A DNA stretch of 64,000 bases from a bacterium. Its GTDB lineage: Bacteria; Desulfobacterota; Deferrisomatia; Deferrisomatales; Deferrisomataceae. The number at the start of each line of letters is the position of its first letter. Positions within the stretch are counted from its first letter, which is position 1. The position numbers and the translations under genes are program-made. Location of the stretch: the NCBI GenBank assembly GCA_027021615.1, contig JALUTY010000034.1, positions 1-64,000 on the forward strand, in the 5' to 3' direction. Shown piece by piece: positions 53,826 to 63,160 of this stretch. Below the pieces are notes generated by a model. The model was not told the DNA's origin, made no database searches, and saw only the letters and a program-made list of their open reading frames with translations.

Positions 53826-54491
53826 TCAGGCCCCCTCCCACTCCCGCAGCACCCGCTCCAGCTCGGTCGGGCTCCTCACCTTGCGGTGCCGCGCCCCGCT
53901 CACTCCCCGGACCCGGGCCTCGCACTCCGGCCAGGAGCCGTGGAACGCGACCTCCCCGTCCACCCGGCTCACGTAGCACGGGAACGAGCGTCCCGACTCC
54001 GCCGTCCCGATCCACTCCCCCGAGCCGTCCCGCAGATCCGGGGTCTCGCCCCGGGCGAAGGCCGTGGCCAGCTCGTCGCAGCGCTCGTTGAACGCATGGC
54101 CGCGGTGTCCCCGCACGTGCTCCCAGGTGACCCGGCGGCCCGAGCCCCAGGCCAGCCGGTCCAGCTCCTTCCACAGGTCCCGGTTCATCACGGGCTGACC
54201 GTCGGCCTTGCGCCAGCCCCGGCGTTTCCAGCCGTGGATCCAGCTGGAGATCCCGTCGTACACGTACCGGGAGTCCGTGACCACGTGGACCCGCGCCCCG
54301 GGGGCCGCGCGGCGCAACCCCTCGATCACGGCGGTGAGCTCCATCCGGTTGTTGGTGGTGGCCGGGTCCCGCCCGCCGATCTCCCACACCCGTCCGCCAG
54401 GCTCCACGAGCACCGCGGCCCATCCCCCAGGCCCCGGGTTCCCCAGGCAGGCCCCGTCGGTATAGATCTGGATTCGCCGCTCGTCGGCCAC
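53826..54491 (-). CDS. rnhA: Ribonuclease HI with a C-terminal viroplasmin-like segment
   Basis: 221 residues. The RNase HI fold occupies about 1-150 with catalytic Asp12 (IQIYTDGACLGNPGPGG), Glu51 (NNRMELTAVIEGL), Asp73 (VVTDSRYVYDG) and a late His/Asp pair (HRGHAFNERCDELA). From about 165, SFPCYVSRVDGEVAFHGSW with ECEARVRGVSGARHRKVRS resembles the viroplasmin hybrid-binding module that normally sits at the N-terminus. It removes RNA from RNA-DNA hybrids. A GTG at 54491, with GGAGG five bases upstream, is used. Confidence 0.88.
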   Translation of the reverse strand: MADERRIQIYTDGACLGNPGPGGWAAVLVEPGGRVWEIGGRDPATTNNRMELTAVIEGLRRAAPGARVHVVTDSRYVYDGISSWIHGWKRRGWRKADGQPVMNRDLWKELDRLAWGSGRRVTWEHVRGHRGHAFNERCDELATAFARGETPDLRDGSGEWIGTAESGRSFPCYVSRVDGEVAFHGSWPECEARVRGVSGARHRKVRSPTELERVLREWEGA

Positions 54492-54604
54492 GCGTCCCTC
54501 CGGGTGGTTTGACAGGGTGAGCCCCCAGCCCCTACGCTTGGCGGCCGCGACGAAGTGTAACAGCTCGGCCCCCCCGCTGCCCAGCTCGACGGCCGGAGGT
54601 TTCC

Positions 54605-55900
54605 ATGGCGTTCGGATGGTTCGGGAAGAGACGAAGCTCGCTGGAACAGCTCGTGGAGAAGGGCCGGAAGCTGGCCCGTCAGGGCCGCTGGGGCGAGGCC
54701 CTGGCCTATCTGGAGGACGCGGCCGGCCGGCCCGACGCGCCACCGGGGCTCGGGGATGAGATCCGGGCCTGCCGCGCCCGCCTGGCCGAGATCAACCTGG
54801 AGGAGGCCCGGGAGTGCCTCGTGGCCTCCGACCCCGGCCGGGCCCGGGAGCACCTGGCCCTGGCCCGGAAGTACGCCGCAGGAGACCCCGGCCTGGCGGC
54901 CCGGATCGATGCGTGCGAGGCCGAGCTGAGCCCGCCCGGGCCGCAGCCGACGGGCCCGGCCCGGCCCGTGTTCGCCCCGTCGTGCGGCTGTGACGCCCCG
55001 TGCTCGCCCGAGCCCCCTATCGAGGAGGAGGGAGCCCCGGCCGACACCGACCTGTTCGAGTTCTACCTGGAGGCCGTGGACCCGGCCGAACGGGCGGTGC
55101 TCACCGGTCTGGGCGGGGCGTTCCGGGCGGGGTTCGTGGCCTTGCAACAGGGGGATCTGGACGAGGCCGGCCGCCGGCTCGGCGAGGCGGCAGCCGAACA
55201 CCCCGGCGCCGCGGGTCCGGCCTACGCCCTGGGCGTGCTCCGCAGCCTCCGGGGCGAGTGGGCAGAGGCCGAGGCCCGGTTCCAGGAGGCCCTGGCCGCG
55301 GCCCCCGACCTGGCCGCGGCCGTCCATCACTGGGCCGACACCCTGCGAGAGGCCGGCCAGACCGAACGGGCCGTGCGCCTCCTCGAACGGTGGGTGGAGG
55401 ACCACCCCGAAGACGGCCCCTCGTGGGTTCGGCTGGCGGCGCTGCGGCTCGACGGCGGAGACCCGGAGGCGGCCCTCGCCGCCCTGAACCCGGCCGCACA
55501 GGCCTTCTCTGAGCCGCCCCCCGAGGTGGGGCTGCTTCGGGCCCGCACCCTGGAGGCCCTCGGCCGCACCGACGACGCCGTAACCGAGCTCCAAGGCGTG
55601 CTGGCCCGGCGGCCCGACCTGGTGGAGGCCCTCGTCCCGCTCGGCCGGATCCTGCTCGCTCGGGGCGGAGCCCACGCGGAGCGGGCCGCAGAGGTGTTCA
55701 AACACTGTGTCCGGATCGACCCCGGCCGAGGCTGGTGGTACCTGCTCCGGGTCGCCGAGGCCTATGCGGCCCGGGGCTGGGCCGCCGAGGCCCGGGAGGT
55801 CCTCGATCATGCGGCCGCCCGGCTGCCGGAAGAGGAGGAGGCCCGGGAGGAGTGGGACCGGGTGGCCGGCTCGCTGACGACTGACCCGGCAACAGCGTAG
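54605..55900 (+). CDS. Tetratricopeptide-repeat protein
   Basis: 431 residues, no signal peptide. Repeated helical hairpins run through the whole chain (AGFVALQQGDLDEAGRRLGE, YALGVLRSLRGEWAEAEARF, ALGRTDDAVTELQGVLARRP). A central Cys-containing stretch at about 125-132 (CGCDAPC) breaks them. It is a scaffold or adaptor, but the partner is unknown. It is divergent from rnhA, with GGAGGTTT before the ATG, and its 3' end meets a repeat element. Confidence 0.75.
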   Translation: MAFGWFGKRRSSLEQLVEKGRKLARQGRWGEALAYLEDAAGRPDAPPGLGDEIRACRARLAEINLEEARECLVASDPGRAREHLALARKYAAGDPGLAARIDACEAELSPPGPQPTGPARPVFAPSCGCDAPCSPEPPIEEEGAPADTDLFEFYLEAVDPAERAVLTGLGGAFRAGFVALQQGDLDEAGRRLGEAAAEHPGAAGPAYALGVLRSLRGEWAEAEARFQEALAAAPDLAAAVHHWADTLREAGQTERAVRLLERWVEDHPEDGPSWVRLAALRLDGGDPEAALAALNPAAQAFSEPPPEVGLLRARTLEALGRTDDAVTELQGVLARRPDLVEALVPLGRILLARGGAHAERAAEVFKHCVRIDPGRGWWYLLRVAEAYAARGWAAEAREVLDHAAARLPEEEEAREEWDRVAGSLTTDPATA

Positions 55901-56123
55901 ACGGGCCTTCCCGGAGGTGGGGCAAGGGATCTGCTTCCGGCCGGACCCGAGGCCGGGCATTGGGGTTCGCCGCGCAGGCAGGAGACAGGGGACTCGGTCC
56001 CACCACGACTCCGTGTAGCGGCGCATCAAGGGGCCGCGCCCGGCGCTCCAGCGGCTCCCCCAGCCCCCGGACCGTGAGGGGATGCCAAAGAGTTTTTCAA
56101 GCATCCCGGCGTCCTAGCGGCGG
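55901..56123. repeat. Dispersed palindromic element, shorter copy
   Basis: 55919-56077 is a third, more diverged copy of the dispersed element. It begins GGGGCAAGGGATCTGCTTCC, contains GGGTTCGCCGCGCAGGCA and ends in the GGCTCCCCCAGCCCCCGGACC half. GCGTCCTAGCGG at 56108-56119 is a remnant of the octamer flank. There is no gene. Confidence 0.6.
55919..56077 (-). repeat. Dispersed palindromic element, copy 3 (diverged)
   Basis: It starts GGGGCAAGGGATCTGCTTCC, holds GGTTCGCCGCGCAGGCA and ends in a diverged mirror half. It is about 30 bases shorter than the other two full copies, mostly in the middle. Confidence 0.55.
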
Positions 56124-56462
56124 TCAGCTCCGGGGCACGACGCAGATGAACCGCAGCCCCTGCTCGTCCGAGGCCAGGAACCGGTGGAGCGCACCGGGCG
56201 GCACGTATACCACGTCGCCCGGCCCCAGGGGCGTGGAGTGCCCCTCCTCCAGCAGGGTCCCGTGCCCCTCCACCACGAACACCTCGTGTTCGAAGTCGTG
56301 GGTGTGATAGGGGGTGTGGCCGCCGGGGTCCACGTCGAACACCCGCATCACGAAGTTGGGTGCGCCCTGCTCCTCACCGATCACGATCCGCATCCGCACC
56401 CCTTGGGCTCCCTCCATCCGGACCGGGGTCGCCTCGATCTCCTCCAGGTTTCCTACCTTCAT
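56124..56462 (-). CDS. Cupin-domain protein
   Basis: 112 residues, a single cupin barrel. The metal motif HTPYHTHDFEHEVFVVEGHG (HxH..E form) and GDVVYVPPGALHRF (second motif His) are intact. Small cupins like this often bind metal and act as sugar-binding or isomerase-type enzymes; the substrate is unknown. GAGGAGA lies before the ATG at 56462. Its first 89 bases overlap the end of the TlpA-like gene in another frame on the same strand. Confidence 0.85.
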   Translation of the reverse strand: MKVGNLEEIEATPVRMEGAQGVRMRIVIGEEQGAPNFVMRVFDVDPGGHTPYHTHDFEHEVFVVEGHGTLLEEGHSTPLGPGDVVYVPPGALHRFLASDEQGLRFICVVPRS

Positions 56463-57690
56463 CGGTTTCTCCTCTCGGGCTCGGCGCCGTCCCGGTACCA
56501 GTCGGAGGCGGTTGCGCGGCGGGCGCCGACCGGGCCCGGGCCCGGACCGCCTTCGCCTCCTCGGTCTTCCCCTGGGCCTCGAGGGCCTCGGCCAGCCCCA
56601 GGTACGCCTCCCGGCACGCGGGGTCGGCCTCCACGGCCCGCCGGAACACGGCTTCCGCATTGGGGTAGAACCTCCGGGCGAGCAGCAGCCTGCCCATGCG
56701 CACATAACGCAGGGCCCGTGGGTCCGGCCCTGTTGCGGGCCTCTCCGGCCTCCCGGCCGCCTCCGGTCCCTCTGGCTTCCCGGTCGTCTCGGTCGTCTCA
56801 GCCTGCTCGGTCTTCCCAGGCTTCCCGGACCTCTCGGTCTTCTCGGGCTCCTTCTCCAGCGTTGTTGCGACCGGCGCGGGTCTCTCCTGCTTCTCCGGCT
56901 CCTGGCCGGGAGCCGACCGCCGGGCCTCGACCTCTCCCTCGGGGGAGGCCCGGTGCTGCTCCTTCCCCAGCATCTCCTGGGCCCGGGCGAGCCCTTGCCG
57001 CGCCCGGGGGTAGTCAGGGTCCTCCTCCAGGGCCTGCCGGAACACCTTCACGGCCCGGGCGGCCATGCGGCGCTGGAGCAGGATCTCCCCCATGCGGGTG
57101 TACCGCTCGGCCATCCCCTTGGGCCGGTAGGTTGGCTGGGCCTCGGCCGACACGGCCTCCGGTTTCCTCAGTACCCCCAGGAGCTCCAGCACCTCGTCCT
57201 TGAACCCGTCCCGGGTCATGTCCGAATACCCCTCCAACAGGGCCCGGATCGTGCCTTGCGCGTCGCACAGCAGCAGGGACGGCACCGCGATCACCCCGTA
57301 GCGGTTGAACACCGAGAGATCTGTGTCCACCACCACCGGAAAGGTCAGCCCCCGATCGGCGGCCCACTGGCCGATCGCCTCCATCTCGCCGGGATCCCGC
57401 TCCTGGTGCTCCACGTTCACCGCGATCACCTGCAGCCCCCGATCGGCGTAGCGCTCGTACAGGTTCTGGAAGTCCCGCAGGGCCTCCTCGCTGCGTGGGC
57501 TCCACATGGCCCAGAACACCACCACCGTGGCCTTGGCTCCCAGCGCCTCCGTCAGGTGCACGGTCTCTCCGGCCGGTGTGGTCAGCCGGAAGTCCTTGAC
57601 TTCCTGACCCTCCCGCGTGCGTTTGAACGCCCACGCCGCCATCGGCATCAGGAACAACAGGGCCAGAACCCCCCAGGAAACCCGTCGCAT
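56374..57690 (-). CDS. Exported TlpA-like thioredoxin-fold protein with TPR tail, lacking the redox CxxC
   Basis: 438 residues. Signal peptide ([21 protein letters not shown]), then an AhpC/TSA-TlpA fold at about 27-170. The active-site position reads [12 protein letters not shown] (63-67 WSPRS), where the family has WCxxC. Both cysteines are missing, so it cannot be a thiol reductase. TPR-like repeats follow ([40 protein letters not shown]), separated by a Glu/Thr/Lys-rich low-complexity stretch ([15 protein letters not shown]). It ends with 89 bases running into the cupin gene. Good GGAGGTGA before the ATG. Function unknown. Confidence 0.75.
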   Translation of the reverse strand: MRRVSWGVLALLFLMPMAAWAFKRTREGQEVKDFRLTTPAGETVHLTEALGAKATVVVFWAMWSPRSEEALRDFQNLYERYADRGLQVIAVNVEHQERDPGEMEAIGQWAADRGLTFPVVVDTDLSVFNRYGVIAVPSLLLCDAQGTIRALLEGYSDMTRDGFKDEVLELLGVLRKPEAVSAEAQPTYRPKGMAERYTRMGEILLQRRMAARAVKVFRQALEEDPDYPRARQGLARAQEMLGKEQHRASPEGEVEARRSAPGQEPEKQERPAPVATTLEKEPEKTERSGKPGKTEQAETTETTGKPEGPEAAGRPERPATGPDPRALRYVRMGRLLLARRFYPNAEAVFRRAVEADPACREAYLGLAEALEAQGKTEEAKAVRARARSAPAAQPPPTGTGTAPSPRGETDEGRKPGGDRGDPGPDGGSPRGADADRDR

Positions 57691-57809
57691 CGTGCCCTCA
57701 CCTCCCTGCGGACTCGGTCCGCCCCCCTCGGTTGCATCCTGGAAATCGCTCTGCGATACTACTTGACAGCCGCCAGTGCTTACAAATCCAGCGATTCCAA
57801 GGCAAACGA

Positions 57810-58610
57810 ATGAGCGACGTCCGCACCGCCGGCGATGACCATCTGGTCATCGCCGGTCGCACCTTTCGGTCCCGGCTCCTAATGGGTACCGGCAAGTTCC
57901 CGAACCCCCGGACCATGGTCCAGGCCCTGGCCGCGTCGGGCGCCGAGATCGTCACCGTTGCCCTCCGTCGGGTGGACCTGAGCCGACCCCAGGAGGACAT
58001 CCTGGCCCACATCGACCGGGAGCGGTACCTGCTGCTGCCGAACACCTCGGGTGCTCGAAACGCTGATGAGGCCGTGCGCCTCGCCCGGCTGGCCCGGGCC
58101 GCGGGCCTGGCGGACTGGGTCAAGCTCGAGGTCACCCCTGACCCCCGTTTTCTGTTGCCCGACCCGGTGGAGACCCTGCGGGCGGCCGAGGTGCTGGTAC
58201 GGGAGGGGTTCACGGTGCTACCGTATATCGGTGCTGACCCGGTTCTGGCGAAGCGCCTGGAGGACCTGGGCACGGCCACGGTGATGCCCCTGGGCTCGCC
58301 CATCGGCTCGGGCCGAGGGCTCCTGACCCGGGAGTCCGTGGAGATCATCATCGAGCAGGCCACGGTACCGGTCGTGGTGGACGCCGGGCTGGGGGTTCCG
58401 TCCCACGCGGCCGAGGCGATGGAGCTGGGCGCCGACGCGGTGCTCGTGAACACGGCCGTTGCGGTAGCCCGGGACCCGGTGGTCATGGCGGCCGCCTTCC
58501 GCAAGGGGGTAGAAGCGGGCCGAGAGGCGTTCCTGGCCGGCAGGGCGCCGGTGTCCCGGCAGGCCCGGGCGTCGAGCCCCCTGACCGGCTTCCTACGGGA
58601 CGAGCCATGA
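57810..58610 (+). CDS. thiG: Thiazole synthase ThiG
   Basis: 266 residues, normal length. [35 protein letters not shown] and [19 protein letters not shown] with [19 protein letters not shown]. Later [14 protein letters not shown] and [20 protein letters not shown], then [12 protein letters not shown]. It makes the thiazole phosphate of thiamine from DXP, the ThiH product and ThiS-thiocarboxylate. A weak AAGG lies seven bases before the ATG. No TPP riboswitch was recognised upstream. Confidence 0.96.
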   Translation: MSDVRTAGDDHLVIAGRTFRSRLLMGTGKFPNPRTMVQALAASGAEIVTVALRRVDLSRPQEDILAHIDRERYLLLPNTSGARNADEAVRLARLARAAGLADWVKLEVTPDPRFLLPDPVETLRAAEVLVREGFTVLPYIGADPVLAKRLEDLGTATVMPLGSPIGSGRGLLTRESVEIIIEQATVPVVVDAGLGVPSHAAEAMELGADAVLVNTAVAVARDPVVMAAAFRKGVEAGREAFLAGRAPVSRQARASSPLTGFLRDEP

Positions 58611-59728
58611 CCTTCGAGGAGTTCTGGCGCCACAGCGACGTGGCGGGCTTGGTGGCCCAGGCAGAGCGGGCCCTCCCGGATCAGGTGGAGAGGGCCCTCG
58701 CCCGGCGGGTCGTGGACCTGGAGGGGTTCCTGGCGTTGATCTCGCCAGCGGCCGCGGCCTTTCTGGAGCCCTTGGCCCGCCAGGCCCAGTCCCTGACCCA
58801 GGAACGGTTCGGCCGGGTCGTCCAGCTCTACGCCCCCCTGTACGTCTCCAACGACTGCGTGAACGCCTGCGTCTATTGCGGGTTCAACCGCCACAACCCG
58901 ATCCGGCGCACCACCCTGAGCCTGGCCGAGGCCGAGGCCGAGGCCCGGGTCCTGTGGAAGCAAGGGTTCCGGAACCTGCTGATCGTGTCGTCCGAGAACC
59001 CGACCGCGGTGCCGGTGTCCTACTTCGAGGCCCTGACCCAACGCCTGGGATCCCGGTTTCCGAGCCTCTCGGTCGAGATCTACCCGTTGGACGAGGACGG
59101 ATACCAGCGGCTGGCCCGGGCAGGGGTGGACGGGGTCACCGTGTTCCAGGAGACCTACGAGCCGGACCGCTACCGGCGGGTCCACCCGGCTGGCCGAAAG
59201 GCCGATTACTCCTGGCGGCTCGCCACTCCAGAGCGTGCGGCCCGGGCCGGCATGCGCCGGGTGGGGCTCGGCGCCCTCCTGGGGCTGGGGCCGTGGCGGC
59301 TCGAGGCGGTGGGGTTGGCCCTGCACGCCCTGTGGCTCGAGCGGCGGTTCTGGCAGACGCAGGTCACCATCTCGTTTCCCCGGCTCCGGCCCGCCCCCGG
59401 GGGGTACACCCCGCCCCACCCCGTGTCCGACCGGGAACTGGTGCAGCTAATGTGCGCCCTGCGGCTCCTTCTGCCGGACGTGGGGCTGGTGCTGTCGACC
59501 CGGGAGAGCCCGGAGCTACGGGACGGCCTGTCCCGGATCTGCGTGACCCACACCAGCGCGGGATCCCGGACCGAGCCGGGGGGCTACACCCGGCCCGGCC
59601 AGGCCGACGTACAGTTTCGGGTGGAGGACCGCCGGAGCCCCGCCGAGGTGGCCGCCCGGCTCCTGGAGCTCGGCGTGGAGCCGGTATGGAAGGACTGGGA
59701 CGCGGCCCTGCACGACACCGCCCCGTGA
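58607..59728 (+). CDS. thiH: 2-iminoacetate synthase ThiH (radical SAM)
   Basis: 373 residues. The radical-SAM cluster is [10 protein letters not shown] (CxxxCxxC), followed by the family's [20 protein letters not shown] and [20 protein letters not shown]-type strands and [20 protein letters not shown]. ThiH cleaves tyrosine to 2-iminoacetate for thiazole formation, the anaerobic alternative to ThiO. It starts in a 4-base ATGA overlap with thiG. Confidence 0.96.
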   Translation: MTFEEFWRHSDVAGLVAQAERALPDQVERALARRVVDLEGFLALISPAAAAFLEPLARQAQSLTQERFGRVVQLYAPLYVSNDCVNACVYCGFNRHNPIRRTTLSLAEAEAEARVLWKQGFRNLLIVSSENPTAVPVSYFEALTQRLGSRFPSLSVEIYPLDEDGYQRLARAGVDGVTVFQETYEPDRYRRVHPAGRKADYSWRLATPERAARAGMRRVGLGALLGLGPWRLEAVGLALHALWLERRFWQTQVTISFPRLRPAPGGYTPPHPVSDRELVQLMCALRLLLPDVGLVLSTRESPELRDGLSRICVTHTSAGSRTEPGGYTRPGQADVQFRVEDRRSPAEVAARLLELGVEPVWKDWDAALHDTAP

Positions 59729-59802
59729 CGACCCGAGCCCCCCAGACCTCGCCGGGCCGGGCAACGGGGAAGGAAAGCTGTCATTGGTCCGAGGCCTTTG
59801 CG

Positions 59803-59999
59803 CCCGGGGGCGTGGGGCCTGCTTCCGGCCGCGCGCGAAGCCGGGCATCGAGATTCGCCGCGCAGGCACGGGGCACCAACGGTGGTTTCATGGCAGTCCG
59901 GCCGGGGACCGAACGGTTTCACGGTGCGAGCGTTGGAGGCGCTGCGCGGCGAGCCAAGGAGCCGCGCGCGGCTCTCCAGCAGACCCCATGCCCCCCGAG
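59803..59999 (-). repeat. Dispersed palindromic element, copy 2 (~195 bp)
   Basis: In reverse complement it reads GGGGGCATGGGGTCTGCTGG, then GAGCCGCGCGCGGCTCCT, and later TGCCTGCGCGGCGAATCTCG, closely matching copy 1. Confidence 0.75.
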
Positions 60000-60063
60000 A
60001 CCGTGAGGCGGCGTCAAAGAGGCGGGGCCATACTTGGAACACTCTGGAATCAAGTAGGTTTTC

Positions 60064-60095
60064 ATGCGTCCTAGCGTCCCAGCCTCCCAGCATCC
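60064..60095 (-). repeat. Tandem octamers (inverted copy)
   Basis: On the minus strand the units are GGATGCTG, GGAGGCTG, GGACGCTA, GGACGCAT. They lie about 30 bases upstream of thiS. Confidence 0.7.
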
Positions 60096-60125
60096 TAGCG
60101 GAAGTCACTGGAAAGGAGTGTTGCC

Positions 60126-60326
60126 GTGACGGTGGTGGTCAACGGGGAGCCCCGGCCGGTGGACGCCGGGACCACGCTGGGCGCCCTCTTGGTGTCCTTG
60201 GGGGTGCAGCCCGCCACGGTGGTGGTGGAGCGCAACGGGCAGATCGTGGCCCGGGACGCCTTCGGGCGGACCGTGCTGGCCGAAGGGGACCGGCTCGAGG
60301 TGGTCCGGTTCGTGGGGGGCGGATGA
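60126..60326 (+). CDS. thiS: Sulfur carrier protein ThiS
   Basis: 66 residues, ubiquitin-like fold, ending GG, which is the thiocarboxylated terminus. TVVVNGEPRPVDAGTTLGAL, TVVVERNGQIVARD and [11 protein letters not shown] match the family. It starts at GTG with AAGGAG eight bases upstream and overlaps ubiE as ATGA. It supplies sulfur to ThiG. Confidence 0.93.
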   Translation: MTVVVNGEPRPVDAGTTLGALLVSLGVQPATVVVERNGQIVARDAFGRTVLAEGDRLEVVRFVGGG

Positions 60327-61099
60327 GTTCCACGGCCGAGTCCCGGGCCCGGGCGGTCCGGGCGATGTTCTCCGCCATCGCCCCCACCTACGACCTTCTG
60401 AACCGGATCCTGAGCCTCGGGGTAGACGTGGGCTGGCGCCGGCAGATGGTGCGGCGCCTGCCCCCCGGATGCCGACGGGTGCTGGACCTGGCCTGTGGAA
60501 CCGGCGACGTGGCCTTGGAGATCGTCCGGCAAAGACCTGCCGCCCGGGTGTTCGGGGCCGATTTCGCCCTGCCGATGCTCCGGGCCGGCACCCCCAAGCT
60601 GCGCTACCGCGCCGCCGCCGGGCGGATCCTCCTGCAGAACGCCTCGGCCGAGGACCTTCCCTACGGGGACGCCACCTTTGACGCGGCCACCATGGCGTTC
60701 GGCATTCGCAACGTGGTCCGCCGGCAGCGAGCCCTGGCGGAGCTCCACCGGGTGCTGCGCCCCGGCGGCCGGCTGCTGGTTCTGGACTTCTCGATCCCCC
60801 GGTCCTCGGGCCTCGCGGCCCTGTACCGGGTGTACTTCCATCGGGTCCTGCCGCTCGTGGGCGGGGTGATCTCCGGCAATTTCGAGGCCTACCGCTACCT
60901 GCCGCGAAGCGTGGAAGGATTCCCCCCCCGCCACCGGTTCGCCGCCATGATGGTCCGGGCCGGGTTCGAACGGCCCCGGTACCAGGACCTCACGTTCGGC
61001 ATCGCGACCCTGTACGAGGCCGAGAAGCCCGACCTCCCCCTCACTGGCCCGGCTCCAGGCCGCACTCCCGGATCTTGTACAGCAGGGTCTTGTAGCTGA
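60323..61099 (+). CDS. ubiE: Ubiquinone/menaquinone C-methyltransferase UbiE (MenG)
   Basis: 258 residues. [77 protein letters not shown] and the end [20 protein letters not shown] are all diagnostic. It methylates the demethyl-quinone ring, most likely menaquinone here. The last about 20 residues ([17 protein letters not shown]) lie in a convergent overlap of 59 bases with the NtrC-type gene and are probably not conserved. Confidence 0.94.
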   Translation: MSSTAESRARAVRAMFSAIAPTYDLLNRILSLGVDVGWRRQMVRRLPPGCRRVLDLACGTGDVALEIVRQRPAARVFGADFALPMLRAGTPKLRYRAAAGRILLQNASAEDLPYGDATFDAATMAFGIRNVVRRQRALAELHRVLRPGGRLLVLDFSIPRSSGLAALYRVYFHRVLPLVGGVISGNFEAYRYLPRSVEGFPPRHRFAAMMVRAGFERPRYQDLTFGIATLYEAEKPDLPLTGPAPGRTPGSCTAGSCS

Positions 61100-62468
61100 T
61101 GTCGAGCAGCTGGGCCGCCTTCCGGCGGTTCCAGTTGGTCTGGCGGAGCACCGCCGCGATCATGCGCCGCTCGGCCTGCATCGCGGCCTTGCGCGCGATC
61201 TCCTTGAGCGAGATCACCTCGTCGACCCCCTCGAGGTCGATCCGATCCAGGGGGTCCTCCGGCGCCACCGGCTCCGGGGAAGGGGTGGCTGGGGTCACGT
61301 TCTTGGCCCGGAAGTCACTGAACAGGAACCGCTCGTCGTTGAGGATCACCAGTCGCTTGACCAGGTTCTCCAGCTCCCGCACGTTCCCAGGCCAGTCGTA
61401 GGACAGGAAGTACGCCATCAGGGGATCGGAGATCTCCGACGGCCCCCGGCCGTACTTCTCCACGTACTTGTGCAGGAAGTACCGGGTCAGAAGGGGGATG
61501 TCCTCCCTGCGCTCCCGCAGGGGGGGGATCCGGACGTTGACCACGTTGAGACGGTAGTACAGGTCCTCCCGGAACTCCTTGTTCTCCACGGCCTGGCGCA
61601 GATCCCGGTTCGTCGCGCACACGATCCGCACGTCCACCCGCACCGGCTCGTTCCCCCCCACCCGGCAGAACTCCCGGTCCTGGAGAACTTGGAGAAGCTT
61701 CGCCTGGAGCGGGAGGCTCATCTCCCCGATCTCGTCTAGGAATATGGTGCCCCCCTCCGCGTACTCGAACCGCCCCACCTTGCGCTTCTGGGCTCCTGTA
61801 AACGCCCCCTTCTCGTACCCGAACAGCTCGCTCTCCAGGAGGTCGGGGGGCAGGGCCGCACAGTTCACCTTCACCCAACGGTCCCGCCGACGGGACGACT
61901 TGGTGTGGAGGCGGCGCGCGGCCAGCTCCTTGCCCACCCCGCTCTCCCCCTCGATCAGCACCGTCACATCGGTGTCGGCGATGGAGTCCAGCAGGTCCTT
62001 CATGCCCTGCAACGACTGGCTCACCCCCACGATCGGGTCCAGCTGCTCCTGCTCGGCCAGCTGGCTGCGCAGCTCCCGGATCTCCTGGACCAGCCGCCGC
62101 CGCTCCAGCGCCTTCTCCAGGGCCAGGTTCAGCTCGTCGGCCTCGAACGATTTGTCGATGTAGTCGTACGCGCCCGAACGCATGGCCTCCACCACCGTGG
62201 CGGTGCGGCCCACCCCGGAGAGCATGATCACCGGCAGCTCGGGATCCCGGTCCCTCAGGTGGCGCAGGGTGGCCAGCCCGTCCATGCCGGGCATCATCAC
62301 GTCCAGCACGACCACGTCCGGCCGCAGGCCGTTGTTCAGCCGGGCCAAAGCAGCTTCGCCGGTCTCCGCGGTGACGACCCGGTACCCCTGCAGGGACAGC
62401 AGGCTGTCCAGATACGCCAAGATTCCCGGATCGTCGTCCACCACCAGAACCGTGTGACGATCGTCCAT
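61041..62468 (-). CDS. NtrC-type sigma-54 response regulator
   Basis: 475 residues. Receiver domain (1-120, [16 protein letters not shown], phosphorylated Asp in [12 protein letters not shown]), AAA+ sigma-54 activation domain (about 145-385, [56 protein letters not shown]) and a Fis-type DNA-binding helix ([20 protein letters not shown]). GAFTGA, the sigma-54 contact loop, is intact. No histidine kinase gene is adjacent, and its target operon is not evident, although sigma-54 promoters such as that of flgF exist here. Confidence 0.95.
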   Translation of the reverse strand: MDDRHTVLVVDDDPGILAYLDSLLSLQGYRVVTAETGEAALARLNNGLRPDVVVLDVMMPGMDGLATLRHLRDRDPELPVIMLSGVGRTATVVEAMRSGAYDYIDKSFEADELNLALEKALERRRLVQEIRELRSQLAEQEQLDPIVGVSQSLQGMKDLLDSIADTDVTVLIEGESGVGKELAARRLHTKSSRRRDRWVKVNCAALPPDLLESELFGYEKGAFTGAQKRKVGRFEYAEGGTIFLDEIGEMSLPLQAKLLQVLQDREFCRVGGNEPVRVDVRIVCATNRDLRQAVENKEFREDLYYRLNVVNVRIPPLRERREDIPLLTRYFLHKYVEKYGRGPSEISDPLMAYFLSYDWPGNVRELENLVKRLVILNDERFLFSDFRAKNVTPATPSPEPVAPEDPLDRIDLEGVDEVISLKEIARKAAMQAERRMIAAVLRQTNWNRRKAAQLLDISYKTLLYKIRECGLEPGQ

Positions 62469-63160
62469 CGCCGACTCCCCTCGCCCCAGTCCAGGGACGA
62501 ACGTCCCCCGGAGAAAAGCCCCCCTTGAGGTGCACGCAGAGACGCCTCCCCGTAACTTCCACTAGGAGGCTCAGAAGACTGAACCCCCTTTGATTCCAGC
62601 GCCATAGCTTGGTCCCACCTAGCCCGCACTATTCATGAGCGTTGGTCGCGAAACCGTCGAGCGTGCGTCAGATCGGGGCAAGCGCAGCAACGAGGGGCGC
62701 AGGCGTACGGGACGGTACGTCGAGCCCCGAGGCGCGAGCACGCCCCGAAATGGCGTGCGATCGGCGGTTGCAGCAGAAGGCTTCATGAATCATGCGGGTT
62801 AGGGAAGCGGTTCCCGGGCCCGGCAGCCCCACACGCGGGCCTGTGCACCTGTTGGAGAGCCGGACGGGCCTCCTCCTGTCGCTGTATTCGCCACCCAGCG
62901 ACCGCGCGTCCCGTCGGTTCTGCTTTGGGGCTATCTCCCCGAAGGAAACGCGCAGACGCTTCGTCATCCAGGCTGAGCGGCGGATACAACGCTCGCGCCC
63001 GCCCGAAGGTAGGCCCATCCCTCCCGGCAACCGACCCGGACGGTACCCGTTCCCTTACCCTTGTCGCCCGCCCTCGCAGGGGCGTGGGGCGTTTCCTAGT
63101 GCGAGATCCTAGCCGCCACGCCCGCCCCGTCAAGGGGGCTTTCCTCCTTCCGGGCCCGGT
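62469..63160. other. Gene-free stretch with a terminal-inverted-repeat element
   Basis: 692 bases. Left end: octamer-flank remnant at about 62552-62576 (GTAACTTCCACTAGGAGGCT). 62619-62802 is a repeat element (see that entry). 62803-63110 has long frames on the minus strand (RFLRGDSPKAEPTGRAVAGW) without recognisable domains; probably the decayed remainder of a larger insertion. GCCCC/GGGGC at 63124-63141 could be a weak hairpin at the hypE end. Confidence 0.5.
62619..62802. mobile_element. Non-autonomous element bounded by 20-bp inverted repeats
   Basis: CTAGCCCGCACTATTCATGA (62619-62638) and the inverse of CTAACCCGCATGATTCATGA (62783-62802) match at 17 of 20 positions. The 184-base interior has secondary structure (GTACGGGACGGTAC around 62704) and no gene. 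This is the layout of a MITE derived from an insertion sequence; the parent family is not determined. Flanking direct repeats were not found. Confidence 0.55.

Larger units (their letters stand above)
59729..60125. repeat. Repeat-filled gap between thiH and thiS
   Basis: 397 bases without a gene. 59803-59999 is a full copy of the dispersed palindromic element, in reverse orientation to that at 12037-12226 and clearly alignable with it. 60064-60095 is the octamer repeat family in reverse, and GCGGAAGTCACTGGAAAGGAG leads to the thiS start. The insertion of these two repeats probably separated thiS from thiGH. Confidence 0.75.

Noticed and set aside
57691-57809. A TPP riboswitch or standard promoter before thiG
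   Set aside because: The conserved CUGAGA and GAUNUGGAUAAUGCCAGC-type segments are absent. A TTGACA at 57762-57767 has no acceptable -10 at 16-18 bases.
62668-63133. Two minus-strand frames (116-120 codons) in the gap before hypE
   Set aside because: No conserved domain or binding site. One of them crosses the terminal-inverted-repeat element, so it is likely repeat sequence, not a gene.
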